Positions 44,630 through 53,872 of a stretch of DNA of 64,000 bases are shown piece by piece (position 1 is the first letter of the stretch; each line of letters opens with the position of its first letter). A program made the position numbers and the translations under genes. The notes beneath the pieces were generated by a model. The model ran no database searches and was not told the DNA's origin. It was given only the letters and a program-made list of their open reading frames with translations. Source of the stretch: Planctomycetota bacterium (GTDB lineage: Bacteria > Planctomycetota > UBA8742 > UBA2392); the NCBI GenBank assembly GCA_020425605.1, contig JAGQRH010000015.1:1-64000 (forward strand). Direction: 5' to 3'.

Positions 44630-45196
44630 ATGGCCAAACCCGAATCAAGCCCGCGCCCACTGGCGCTGATCGCTACCCGTCCGATAGCTGACGCCAAACT
44701 GGCGGCTGCACTGCGCGACGATCTGACCGAATTGCTGCAGTTCATAAGGCTGCGCGTCGTTGCCAACGACTCGCCCGATGAGCTCGCAAAGACCGCGGCC
44801 GCCCACGACGGGCCCTGCCTGATCACGTTCAGCGATGTTGCAGGCATCCCGGCCGACTGTGTGGAAGGGGCGCTCGAGATGCTCGAGGGGCCGGACGTAG
44901 TCATCGGGCCTTGTGCCGACGGCAGCATTTACCTGATTGCCGCAGAAGGTTTGGACGAGGCGGGGTTTAAAGCGTTAATAGACGCGGCCCTCGCCCCGGA
45001 TGGGCTTGTTCGCTGTATCCCCTTGCTGGAACAGGCCGGGCTTGAGGCTGCGGCATTGCCGCCGTGGTTTCGGGTTGCCAATGAGAAAGACGTTTCCTTT
45101 GCGAACAGCCTCGCACGTCTTAGCCTGATGAGTGATGAAGGCGAAAACGACTTCATCGCCGACAGGCTGCGCGTGTGGCTGGAGAAGCCGGAATAG
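44630..45196 (+). CDS. DUF2064-type glycosyl/nucleotidyl-transferase-like protein
   Basis: 188 residues, starting at the ATG of MAKPESSPRPLALIATRPI. It has the shape of the DUF2064 family (rSAM/selenodomain-associated transferase 1): a GT-A-like Rossmann start, GPCLITFSDVAGIPADCVEGAL in place of the usual GSDCP, and GPCADGSIYLIAAEG in place of GPAxDGGYYLIG. The altered metal/nucleotide motifs suggest weak or changed activity. No signal peptide is seen. It sits between the kinase and two exported proteins, two bases before the next ATG, so it is expected to be co-translated. Its link to the kinase is unknown. Confidence 0.65.
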   Translation: MAKPESSPRPLALIATRPIADAKLAAALRDDLTELLQFIRLRVVANDSPDELAKTAAAHDGPCLITFSDVAGIPADCVEGALEMLEGPDVVIGPCADGSIYLIAAEGLDEAGFKALIDAALAPDGLVRCIPLLEQAGLEAAALPPWFRVANEKDVSFANSLARLSLMSDEGENDFIADRLRVWLEKPE

Positions 45197-45198
45197 CC

Positions 45199-48003
45199 AT
45201 GAAGGTCAAACGAACCGTCACTGCCATCGTGATCATGGTCGCCGCGGCGACCGTGTTCATCAGTGCCGTGGCGGCCCAGCGAGTGGTCCGCATCATCGGA
45301 GGTCGCGCACGCCCTGCCACAAACAGCCCCAGTGGCGAGAAAACAGAGCAGGTCGACCTCAATGCCGTGAAGGCGATCCCGCCCTCGCCCGAGGAAGCAA
45401 GCCAGATTGCTGATCTGATCGAGCAACTGGGCGACGAGCACCTTGTGCGCCGCGACCGCGCCATGTCAGAGCTTGCGGGCTATGAAGCCAAAGCACTCGA
45501 CCAGGTCCGCGAGGCCAAGAAACACGACGACGACGAAATCGCTGCCCGCTGCGCTCTTCTTGAAGAAGTCATCCAGAGCCGCCAGGGCGAGCTGTTCCTT
45601 GCGGCCCGCCGCCTCAACCTGACGATTGCCGAGCTGAACGGCTACCTCGCCAACGAAGACGTCGGGCCGTTGCTCAGCATCCTGCGCAGCCGCGCACAGG
45701 GAGGGCTTGTTGCACTCTGGGCGCGCGTGCTTGCGCGACTTTCAGCCCGCACACAGCTGTTCCCCACGGCCGAGCTTTGCCGCGAAATCGAAGGGGACGT
45801 CGGCTACGGCCAGGCGCTGGCCAAGGCTGCCCGCTCGCCCGATGCCGGCGCCGCGGCCGGCAACATTCTGATACTGATGGCAATCCTGCCACCCGGCGAT
45901 CCCGCCGACACAGTCGAAACCATGACGCAGTTACGGTTCTCGGTCGAAGGCGCGCAGGGCCTCGAGAGTGTGCTTTCACAAACGTCCGACTACCGCGGCG
46001 TATACGACGCCGCGGCCCTGCTGTCCGCCATCGGCGGGCGCCCCGATCCGAACGCCAAGGAGCCCAACGGCGCATCGGAAGTACGGATGGCGCTGGCGCT
46101 GGGCATGATCGAGAAGTGTACCGCCGAGCAACTGGCAGGCGCAGGCCTGCCCCCTGCGGACGCCATGTCGCCCATGCTGTTGAACACATGGCTGGCGCTG
46201 CTGCAGCGCTCCGGCCTGAACGCGCAGATCGAAAATGCCATGCTGGGCCTGTTATCGAGCAGCGCAGATACGCGCCGGATCAGCATTGCGTCAGGCTCCT
46301 ATGCCGGCGTGTCCAGCGTCAGCGACGTGATCGACGTGTTTGACGCGTTGCCATTCGAGGCACAACTCAGCGTGCTCGACGCTTGGTGGCTCAGTCCGCG
46401 CGAGCCCCGCGTGACCCAACCATTCCTGCTGAAGCTGCTCGAGTCAGGCCAGCCCGGAATCCGCTCGGCCGCTGCAAGCCTGTTGGGGCAATACCGCGCC
46501 GGCAGCACTGCGGCGGCACTGCTAAGCGCATCGCTGAACGACGCGGACACTGCACCGTCCGCGCTGGAGTCGCTGGGGCCGATGGCCGACCTGCTGTCGC
46601 CGAACCAGCTGAAGTCACTGGCTGACGTGCTGCCTGGAGCGGGGCTGCTGACCAGGCCGTTGATCGCGCAGATCCTGATCAACTCGGGGCAGACAACAGC
46701 GCTGAAGCCACTCGTGGAAGGCTGGCGCAAAGTGCTCCCGCGCAATGAGTTGCCGCTTGCGGTGAACGTGCTGGCACTGGAGCCCAAGACGCCGGCCGGC
46801 GCCTATGCGGCCAGCCTGCGCGCCGCCGCGCTGGTTTCCAATGGTGACGTAGACCTCTATCTGCTGCAGAATCTCGACAACCCGGACCTGGAGCTGATCC
46901 GCGCACTGCTGTCGCTCAGCGATGAGGACGGCTTCAAGCTGTTGACGGCGATCGCGAAGGATGAAAACGACTCCGCACGCCTGGCGGCAATGAACGCCCT
47001 TGCCATGGCCGAGCAGGACGGCGAGCTGATCGAGGACTGGCTGAAGCGCCTGTCCGGCGAAACCAAGGATGAGCTCGGCGCGCGGATCGGTAGCGCGGTT
47101 TCACTCAGCACTACACAGCAGGCCGAGGAATTCCGGCGCAACACGATGCAGAAAGGTGCCGCCGCGGCCAACCTGGGATGGGTGGTGCAGAGCGTGCTGT
47201 TGGGACGCAGCAGGTCCGTCACGTTCGAGGACCTGCTGGAAGTTCTCTTCGATACACCGCAGAGCGCCCAGGCATGGTCTACCAAGTGGGCGCTGGTGAG
47301 TCGTCCATTACCGCCAAAGGCCCTTCACAACCTGGCAACATCGCTGGCTTTCACGGAAGGCCGCAACCTGTTCTCCCAGACCGGCCTGGCACTGAAGCTG
47401 GCCGACTCCGGCATCGACATGTTCGAAGTGCTGTACGGCGACGCAGAAAGCCCCCAGCCGCGCGACCTGGTACACCTCTACAACACGGTCCTGCTGTGCA
47501 AGCCGGAACAGGCCAAGGCCGTCGTGGAACATGCTGAACGCAAAGAAGACGGCAGCAACTACATGGGCCTGATTATCTCGCGCGCATGGCTGGGAATGCT
47601 GCCGGCAGAAGAAAGCGCGCGGATCCGGCGAGGCGCCGCAAGCTCGCCGACGAGTCTATTCGGCGCAGTCGATCGTATGCGGCGGGCCAGGGCGGGCAAC
47701 ACTGGCGCACTGCGCACCCTGCTGGATGCGTTCGGCCCGGATTCCATGCGATTCCAGCGCGGCGAAACGGCCGAGGCCCGCATGATGGAACAGCGCTGGG
47801 GCAGCCCTTATATGAACATATCCGGCGTCGGAGCGGCGGCGTACTCGACGTTTACGACCCCGCCGCTGCTCGCCGCCTCTCAGCTGCAGTCTCTGCTGAA
47901 GGATACCGTCCCGGAAGACTGGCGCCCCTGGTGGTCATGCCGCCGCGCGCTGCTTGAGTTTGACGAAGCCGCGGGCAAGTACACATTCGCGGAGCTGCCA
48001 TGA
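45199..48003 (+). CDS. Exported HEAT-like repeat protein of the kinase operon
   Basis: 934 residues from the ATG at 45199. MKVKRTVTAIVIMVAAATVFISAVAAQ is a signal peptide or anchor. The rest is helical with HEAT/ARM-like spacing: RRDRAMSELAGYEAKAL near the start, and LLKLLESGQPGIRSAAASLLGQY in the middle. A Leu/Ala-rich solenoid continues to about residue 800. No enzymatic motif is visible. The stop overlaps the next ATG (ATGA). Together with the next gene it forms a pair of very large exported helical proteins encoded with the membrane kinase, so they may form an envelope complex (inference). Confidence 0.7.
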   Translation: MKVKRTVTAIVIMVAAATVFISAVAAQRVVRIIGGRARPATNSPSGEKTEQVDLNAVKAIPPSPEEASQIADLIEQLGDEHLVRRDRAMSELAGYEAKALDQVREAKKHDDDEIAARCALLEEVIQSRQGELFLAARRLNLTIAELNGYLANEDVGPLLSILRSRAQGGLVALWARVLARLSARTQLFPTAELCREIEGDVGYGQALAKAARSPDAGAAAGNILILMAILPPGDPADTVETMTQLRFSVEGAQGLESVLSQTSDYRGVYDAAALLSAIGGRPDPNAKEPNGASEVRMALALGMIEKCTAEQLAGAGLPPADAMSPMLLNTWLALLQRSGLNAQIENAMLGLLSSSADTRRISIASGSYAGVSSVSDVIDVFDALPFEAQLSVLDAWWLSPREPRVTQPFLLKLLESGQPGIRSAAASLLGQYRAGSTAAALLSASLNDADTAPSALESLGPMADLLSPNQLKSLADVLPGAGLLTRPLIAQILINSGQTTALKPLVEGWRKVLPRNELPLAVNVLALEPKTPAGAYAASLRAAALVSNGDVDLYLLQNLDNPDLELIRALLSLSDEDGFKLLTAIAKDENDSARLAAMNALAMAEQDGELIEDWLKRLSGETKDELGARIGSAVSLSTTQQAEEFRRNTMQKGAAAANLGWVVQSVLLGRSRSVTFEDLLEVLFDTPQSAQAWSTKWALVSRPLPPKALHNLATSLAFTEGRNLFSQTGLALKLADSGIDMFEVLYGDAESPQPRDLVHLYNTVLLCKPEQAKAVVEHAERKEDGSNYMGLIISRAWLGMLPAEESARIRRGAASSPTSLFGAVDRMRRARAGNTGALRTLLDAFGPDSMRFQRGETAEARMMEQRWGSPYMNISGVGAAAYSTFTTPPLLAASQLQSLLKDTVPEDWRPWWSCRRALLEFDEAAGKYTFAELP

Positions 48004-50897
48004 AGAAGCTGTGCGCAGTTGCATTCGCGGGCTTGCTGCTCGCGCTGAGCGTCAACCCGGCCCGCGCCGATGATGAGCAGCAATCGCGCCTGGCATTCGA
48101 GCTCGATTCGCTGCGCGAAGCGTGGCTCTACGCAGATGACGCCACGGCCGCGGCGCGCCTCGACACACTGCGTGAAGACAATCGCCTGAGTGGCGAGTTC
48201 CCACGCTGGTTTGCCGGCCTGCGCGCGACGCTGGCCTTGCGCAAGGGTGACAAGGCCGCGGCATTGAAGGTCATGCAGCCGATCCTGGACGGCAGCAATG
48301 ACGCGAGGAACTACCTGCGCGTTGCCCGCATCTTCATGGCATACGGCGCAAACGATTCGGCACTGGAGGTGATCCGCCAGGGCCGCCGCTGCGGGCCCGA
48401 TTCGCGAGCACTGCTGCGCTATGAGGCAGGGCTGCTGTGGCTCGGGGGCGACTACGACGGCGCGCTGGACTGCTACGTCGATATTGTCTGCACCGATGAT
48501 CGCCCGCAGTACCCCTTCGTTCTGCCCGCCAACGCACGCTGGAGCGAGGCAAAGCCGTGGGACGCCAAGGGAGACAAGCCCGTCGCACCGACCAAAGAAG
48601 CGTACGACGAATGGGGCGACCCCATCCAGACGCCGGACAGCTACAAGCCGGAGCCATTCTCAAGCCTGTTCATGCCGATCTGGTGGTGGCCGAGCGATCT
48701 TCCCGGCCTGGACCGCTGCATCGACGAAATCGCCCGGAACGCGGACCAGGTCAAAGCCCGCACCGCGAACATCGCTGAGCTGGTCAAGCTTGCACACGAA
48801 GCCCAGGACACGCTCGACACCCTGCGCACCGGCGACGAAGCCGTCCGCAAGGATCTTGAGGCAAAGGCCCGCCGCACACGCTGGCTGGCAGTAATCGCCA
48901 CGCGGATCGCCGCACAGGCCAGGCTGAATGCATCCGAGTGGGAGGCCGCCGAAGTGCTGGCGCGCAATGCGCTTCCACTGGCACCGGACGATCTGTCGCT
49001 GCTGGACCTGCAGGCACAGGCAATGGCAGAGCTGGGCAAGGCCGAAGAAGCCCGCACCGGACCGCTTGCTCGCTTGCGCACGCTGGCCAATCTCTCTGTC
49101 TACAGCTACGGCGTGTACGCACGCGGGCCTTCACGGCAGGTTGCGGACCGCGTGTTCGAGCCGGCACTCACGCTCTACCGCGCGAACAAGCAGGCCGGGC
49201 TGACACAGCTTGAGCTGATGCGCACGACCTTCGGGGACACCAACCGCAACCAGCCCGTCTATGCGGGCTTGCTCGGTCTCTGGATGATGATGCACAACGA
49301 GCCGGAACTCGCCCGCAAGTACCTGCTCGAGGCCAGCCGCCTGAACGGCTTTGAGTCCGGCAAGCCGCTGTACCAGGACGCAATCTACGTCGAGATGGCA
49401 CTGCTGGCACTCGGCGAAGGCAAGGGCGCCGAAGTCGAGCAGCCCGAAGACCCGGACAAGAACAAAGAAAAGGAAGTCGAAAAACCACAGCCGCCGGAAG
49501 GCGAAGAAGAAGGCGTCGAAATGGCGAAGGTCGACGCGAATACCCACCCGCTGCTACGTAAGGCACTGCGCGCCGGCGCGGTGATCGGCGCTGTGCCGGA
49601 CACCCGCGAACGCCTGCGCGAACTGGCCGGCGTTGACCTTTGGGGCGGCTCGGCCGGCATCGGCTCTGTGCTTGCGGCCGCGACGATGCTTCCCGACGGC
49701 AACAACGTCATGCAGGAAGCCCTTTACGGAATGCCCGGCCGAATCGCCGGGGGTGTGCCCGCCAAAGAGCTGGATGCGTTCCTTTCCGAAGAACACGTCA
49801 CCAGCCAGGGTCTCAAGCAGGCTCTGACAACAATGGCCGAGTTGATTGAGCAGGTTCGCGCCAACAACAGCTGGCAAGTGCGCCAGTCGCTCAGCCAGAA
49901 GACCGGGCCTGTGTTCGGCATGGTTGAGGCGCGCGCGATCCTGCTGCGCGCGAAGCTGATTGTCGACAAGCCCGCAAGCCTCGATGAGCTCGCAGCATGG
50001 CTGAGCAAGTGGCAGAAGCAGATCGACCTGCGCGTCCAGCTGAAGGCACGCCCCAGCGACGCCTACGCACGCTTCAGCGACGCGCGCCGCAAGGCAGGAT
50101 TGCCCGAGATCGTCCACACCGGCCTGCTGCTTGATGCCGCGCGCATGCTGGCCCGCAATGGCGCGGCCAAGGATGCCGCCCGTCTGCTGTGGTACAACCG
50201 CGACGCCATGCTCGGGCTTGAGACCCAAAACCGGCTGCTGTCACTGGCCGCAGCGCTGGCCGAGAAGGCCGGAGACCACACACTCGCCCTGCGCTGCCGG
50301 ATTGAAGCCACATCGCTGGCGCCGGATCAGCGCGACAACACCTATCTCGACCCCCAGCTGCTGCTGGTGGAACTGGCCGCAACCCGCGCCGACCTGACCG
50401 AGTTCGGCTCGATCGAGGATGTGCTGAACTACCTCGAGATCCAGCTGATCCCCTACTCGGACTCGCCCAACATGGCGGCGATTGAGCAGATCGTGCCGGA
50501 GCTGAAGAAGGCCCGCCCGACGCTCGTGATGCGCAACACCAGCCGCACCGGCACCGACGGGATCTTCGCCAACAGCTTGGCATCGGGTAACTGCTACGTG
50601 ATCGTGCGCAACTGGTACAAAATGTCCGTCAGCCCCGAGTGCCTGCCGATCTGCGAGCGCTTCGCCGCCTGGGTGATCGCGAGTGACCTGCCCGTGTCAG
50701 GCCGCGGCACGCACAACGGTCTCGCCCCCACCGGCGATGCAATCACCGGCTGGGCCATGCTGCGAGAGATCTACCGCAAACAGAGCGCAAACGACCCGGC
50801 AGCTCTCAAGGAATCCGAACGCCTCGCCAGGCTGATCAGCCGCACCAACACCCTGATCGACGAGCAGGAAGAACAATACGAAGAGTGGTGGGATTAA
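48000..50897 (+). CDS. Exported TPR-like repeat protein of the kinase operon
   Basis: 965 residues. The signal peptide is MKKLCAVAFAGLLLALSVNPARA. The mature part has TPR-like helices (GDKAAALKVMQPILDG, then YLRVARIFMAYGANDSALEVIRQG), a charged Glu/Lys/Pro insert (~residues 480-510, EQPEDPDKNKEKEVEKPQPPEGEEEG) and further helical repeats. The C-terminal part, LMRNTSRTG region to RISRTNTLIDEQEEQ, has no recognisable fold. Translation is coupled to the HEAT-like gene by a 4-base overlap. It is the last gene of the unit; no hairpin terminator is obvious after it. Confidence 0.7.
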   Translation: MKKLCAVAFAGLLLALSVNPARADDEQQSRLAFELDSLREAWLYADDATAAARLDTLREDNRLSGEFPRWFAGLRATLALRKGDKAAALKVMQPILDGSNDARNYLRVARIFMAYGANDSALEVIRQGRRCGPDSRALLRYEAGLLWLGGDYDGALDCYVDIVCTDDRPQYPFVLPANARWSEAKPWDAKGDKPVAPTKEAYDEWGDPIQTPDSYKPEPFSSLFMPIWWWPSDLPGLDRCIDEIARNADQVKARTANIAELVKLAHEAQDTLDTLRTGDEAVRKDLEAKARRTRWLAVIATRIAAQARLNASEWEAAEVLARNALPLAPDDLSLLDLQAQAMAELGKAEEARTGPLARLRTLANLSVYSYGVYARGPSRQVADRVFEPALTLYRANKQAGLTQLELMRTTFGDTNRNQPVYAGLLGLWMMMHNEPELARKYLLEASRLNGFESGKPLYQDAIYVEMALLALGEGKGAEVEQPEDPDKNKEKEVEKPQPPEGEEEGVEMAKVDANTHPLLRKALRAGAVIGAVPDTRERLRELAGVDLWGGSAGIGSVLAAATMLPDGNNVMQEALYGMPGRIAGGVPAKELDAFLSEEHVTSQGLKQALTTMAELIEQVRANNSWQVRQSLSQKTGPVFGMVEARAILLRAKLIVDKPASLDELAAWLSKWQKQIDLRVQLKARPSDAYARFSDARRKAGLPEIVHTGLLLDAARMLARNGAAKDAARLLWYNRDAMLGLETQNRLLSLAAALAEKAGDHTLALRCRIEATSLAPDQRDNTYLDPQLLLVELAATRADLTEFGSIEDVLNYLEIQLIPYSDSPNMAAIEQIVPELKKARPTLVMRNTSRTGTDGIFANSLASGNCYVIVRNWYKMSVSPECLPICERFAAWVIASDLPVSGRGTHNGLAPTGDAITGWAMLREIYRKQSANDPAALKESERLARLISRTNTLIDEQEEQYEEWWD

Positions 50898-50983
50898 GCG
50901 GAAGTGCCGCGGCCATGCAGGGATACGCAGGTGCACTGAAAGGCATCCAGTGCAACGGCAACGCAGCCCCCAAAGCGGCAATC

Positions 50984-51002
50984 AAAGTAGCCTGACCCCT
51001 TT
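50984..51002 (+). repeat. Short dispersed repeat, copy 2 (AAAGTAGCCTG type)
   Basis: AAAGTAGCCTGACCCCTTT, one mismatch from the copy at 906-924, which lies in the opposite orientation. It is in the 212-bp gap between the TPR gene and the C26 amidotransferase gene, which otherwise shows no gene. Confidence 0.45.
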
Positions 51003-51109
51003 CTGACCACAAGATCTTACGGCTCACCGATGGGCGTATCTGGAGATGACTCATGCGCAGTGTCATCGTGCGCGCATCGGCCCCGGCATTGGCATGCTGG
51101 GCTGACGGG

Positions 51110-51838
51110 CTAGGCGGGCACGTTCAGGTGTGTGGCTGCGACTGCGACCAGTGCCTTGAAGAGGTTCTGCATGCGTGGGTCGTCGGGCATTCGCTCTGGG
51201 TGCCACTGGATTCCGATGCGGAACGGGTGGTCGGTGAACTCCAGCGCCTCGATCACTCCGTCCGGCGCCTTGGCGCATACTTTCAACGGGCCTGCGACAC
51301 TTTCCACGGCCTGGTGGTGTTGTGAGTTGACCTCGATGCTGGTCGCGCCGATGGCCTTAGCGAACGCTGAGCCCTTCTCAACTTCTACCTTGTGGCGTGT
51401 GAAGCCCTCTTTGCCGTCGCGGTGCACGCCTTCGCCGAGGTGTTGAATCAACTTGCCGCCCGCCCAGATCGCCGTCAGCTGCATGCCCCCGCAAACGCCG
51501 AGCACGGGCAGGTCCGTTTCTTCGTAGAGCATTTTGGCAAATGCGCGGTCAAAGCTCGCACGCTGTGGCGTGACCGGCACGTCCGTCGCGATGGTTGGTT
51601 TGCCGTACCATTCGGCCGGGTAGTCATCACCGCCCACGATGATCACGCCCTGCACCAGCTCAAGCAACGGGCGGATCTCTTCAGCGTTAGGGACTACGGG
51701 GATGACAACCGGCGTTCCACCGGCCGCGATCACGGCCGTGCAGTATTGCGGGTAAAGCTTCAGGTAGCTGCGATCGCGGTCCGGCTGCGGGAAGTGCCGG
51801 ACGTGGTCGGTGGTAATGCCGATCAGGGGCTTACGCAT
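51110..51838 (-). CDS. Class I glutamine amidotransferase, peptidase C26 family (PuuD-like)
   Basis: 242 residues, preceded by GAGAGG. The catalytic triad is visible: Cys116 in GVCGGMQ, and His213 and Glu215 in GIQWHPERM. MRKPLIGITTDH and IIVGGDDYPAEWYG are typical of gamma-glutamyl-gamma-aminobutyrate hydrolase-type C26 enzymes. These hydrolyse gamma-glutamyl bonds in small molecules, as in putrescine degradation. No other putrescine gene is nearby. The next gene (folC, divergent) makes gamma-polyglutamate chains, so a gamma-glutamyl (folylpolyglutamate) hydrolase role is worth considering, though it rests only on proximity. Confidence 0.85.
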   Translation of the reverse strand: MRKPLIGITTDHVRHFPQPDRDRSYLKLYPQYCTAVIAAGGTPVVIPVVPNAEEIRPLLELVQGVIIVGGDDYPAEWYGKPTIATDVPVTPQRASFDRAFAKMLYEETDLPVLGVCGGMQLTAIWAGGKLIQHLGEGVHRDGKEGFTRHKVEVEKGSAFAKAIGATSIEVNSQHHQAVESVAGPLKVCAKAPDGVIEALEFTDHPFRIGIQWHPERMPDDPRMQNLFKALVAVAATHLNVPA

Positions 51839-51932
51839 GGGGCCTCTCAGACGCTACACTTTAGCCGATTTGGGGCTGGCGGCCTAACATTCAATCGGTA
51901 CCATCCCGCCCCAAACTGCAATCGAAGCCTCC

Positions 51933-53294
51933 ATGTCGACCTCCATAAACACGCTGCAGGACATCACCAGCTTCCTCGCGCGCCATACCGATTATGAGCG
52001 TCAGCAGGGCGGGCGTACCCGCGACATCTTCGACCTTGAGCGCATGAACGAGGTGCTGAACCGCCTCGCTCGCCCGGAGCTGGCCTACGCCACGGCGCAC
52101 ATCGCAGGCACCAAGGGCAAGGGCAGCACGGCGCGCTTTCTTGCCAGCGCGCTGCAGTCGCAGGGCCTGAAGGTCGGCCTGTTCACCAGCCCGCACCTGG
52201 AACGGCTGACCCAGCGCATCGAGATCAACAGCGTCGAAATCCATGAAAAGGCGCTGGTTGAAGCCTTCCAGCGCGTCGTCGAGGCGCTGGAACGCGAAAA
52301 GGGCGGCGCGCCCGACGTGACGTTCTTTGAACTGCTTACACTCGCGGCGATGGTCGCGTTCCAGCAGGCGGAAATCGACGTGGCCGTGTTCGAAGTCGGA
52401 CTAGGCGGACGGCTGGACAGCACGAACGTGATCAGCCCGCTGGTCAGCATCATCACCGAGATCGGCAAGGACCACACCCGCCAGCTCGGCGACACGATCG
52501 AAGAAATCGCGCGAGAAAAGGCCGGCATCATCAAGCCGGGCGTGCCGGTAGTGTGTGGCGCGAGCAACCCCGAGGCCCAGAAGATCGTCGGGCTAACGGC
52601 GCGCGACATGGAAGCACCCGTGCTGTACTTCGGCCACGACTACCAGCTGCGGGGGCTCCAGCGCAATGGCCGCAGCGTCGAGTTCACGGCCGACGTGCGC
52701 GGCTATCGCTACGAGAAAGTCCACCTGAATCACCCGGCACGTTTCATGGCCGAGAACGCGACGCACGCCCTGTGCGCCCTTGAGATCATGGCCAGCGAGC
52801 CCGACTTCCTGCCAGACGGCATCATCGACCGCGAACGCGCGATGGACGCGATTGCACGCACGGAGCTGCCGGGACGCTTCGAGATTTTCGACGGGCGGCC
52901 GCTGCTGGTGATCGACAGCGCGCACAACGAGGTCAGCATCAAGGCCGCCATGCAGACCGCAAAACAGGTGGCCAAGGGGCCGATCATCTGCGTCAGCGGA
53001 ATCGCAAGCGACAAGGATATCGAAGCCTGCATGCGCCACATGGCGGAAGTCGCCGACGGCGCGATTTTCACCACCTACTACAACCCGCGCGAAACCCAGC
53101 CTGTCGAGCTGCTGAACCTATATGAGAAGTTCGGCGGCAAGAACGCCGGCACGGAAGAACACCCGGAAGCCGCCCTGGAGGTTGCCATCGAGCAGGCGGG
53201 CGAAAACGGGCTGGTGCTGGTGACGGGCTCGGTCTACCTCGCAGGGCTGCTCCGCGCCGCCGCAATCGAGTATGCCGAGCAGCAGGGCGATTGA
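51933..53294 (+). CDS. folC: Folylpolyglutamate synthase / dihydrofolate synthase
   Basis: 453 residues. The P-loop is AGTKGKGSTARFL, the family signature is VFEVGLGGRLDSTNV, with EIGKDHTRQLGDTIEEIAREKAGIIKPG and LLVIDSAHN (the usual DGAHN with Ser for Gly). It adds glutamate to dihydropteroate and/or folate using ATP. It is followed after 34 bp by xseB, probably in one transcript, an association seen in other bacteria too. Confidence 0.92.
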   Translation: MSTSINTLQDITSFLARHTDYERQQGGRTRDIFDLERMNEVLNRLARPELAYATAHIAGTKGKGSTARFLASALQSQGLKVGLFTSPHLERLTQRIEINSVEIHEKALVEAFQRVVEALEREKGGAPDVTFFELLTLAAMVAFQQAEIDVAVFEVGLGGRLDSTNVISPLVSIITEIGKDHTRQLGDTIEEIAREKAGIIKPGVPVVCGASNPEAQKIVGLTARDMEAPVLYFGHDYQLRGLQRNGRSVEFTADVRGYRYEKVHLNHPARFMAENATHALCALEIMASEPDFLPDGIIDRERAMDAIARTELPGRFEIFDGRPLLVIDSAHNEVSIKAAMQTAKQVAKGPIICVSGIASDKDIEACMRHMAEVADGAIFTTYYNPRETQPVELLNLYEKFGGKNAGTEEHPEAALEVAIEQAGENGLVLVTGSVYLAGLLRAAAIEYAEQQGD

Positions 53295-53328
53295 TCCTGC
53301 ACACCTTCAATGCTTGGATGCTCACACG

Positions 53329-53601
53329 ATGGCCAAGAAAAAAGACGAGCCGAAGTTTGAGGACCTGGTCAGCCAGGTTGAGCAGGCGCTGCAGCAGCTG
53401 GATTCCGGCGATCTACCGCTGGAAGAAGCGCTCAAGCGCTATGAAGAAGGCGTGGCCGCGCTGCGTCAGGCCTTCGGCATCCTGAAGAAGGCCGAGAAGA
53501 AAGTGCAACTGCTGTCCGAGCGCGACGGTGAGATTGCGACCCAGGACTTCGACGTCGAAGACGACGAGCCGGCCGAAGATACCGGCAAGAAACTCTTCTA
53601 A
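53329..53601 (+). CDS. xseB: Exodeoxyribonuclease VII small subunit
   Basis: 90 residues from the ATG at 53329. FEDLVSQVEQALQQLDSGDLPLEEALKRYEEGVAALRQ is the diagnostic XseB helical hairpin, followed by ILKKAEKKVQLL and an acidic tail longer than usual. It partners XseA, which is absent from the window, in degrading single-stranded DNA. The preceding folC stop is 34 bp upstream. Confidence 0.93.
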   Translation: MAKKKDEPKFEDLVSQVEQALQQLDSGDLPLEEALKRYEEGVAALRQAFGILKKAEKKVQLLSERDGEIATQDFDVEDDEPAEDTGKKLF

Positions 53602-53636
53602 CCCAACGCGAACGCCGCACCCTCGTTTCAACAGGC

Positions 53637-53831
53637 ATGAAAGCCTGCCGCACGGTACATGGAGCCATGGCCACCGCGATCATCGCCGGGCTGGTGGGCG
53701 CCGTAATTGGCGGGCTGTTCATGTCGCCATTGGGCTACGACGGCATGAGGATGGGCACAGTCATAGGCGCTTTGCCCGTCGGGCTGATCACGCTGGTCAT
53801 CAAATACCCGCGCTGGGAAGCCGACCTGTAG
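53637..53831 (+). CDS. Small membrane protein
   Basis: 64 residues with two likely membrane helices (~11-30, ATAIIAGLVGAVIGGLFMSP; ~38-57, MGTVIGALPVGLITLVIKY), each Gly-rich, resembling the small Gly-zipper membrane proteins of bacteria. An alternative ATG lies at 53667. It sits between xseB and the repeat lipoprotein in the same direction. Function unknown. Confidence 0.5.
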   Translation: MKACRTVHGAMATAIIAGLVGAVIGGLFMSPLGYDGMRMGTVIGALPVGLITLVIKYPRWEADL

Positions 53832-53872
53832 ATTTCCCAACCCGAGACCGCGGCGCGCGTTAGAATCCCTGC

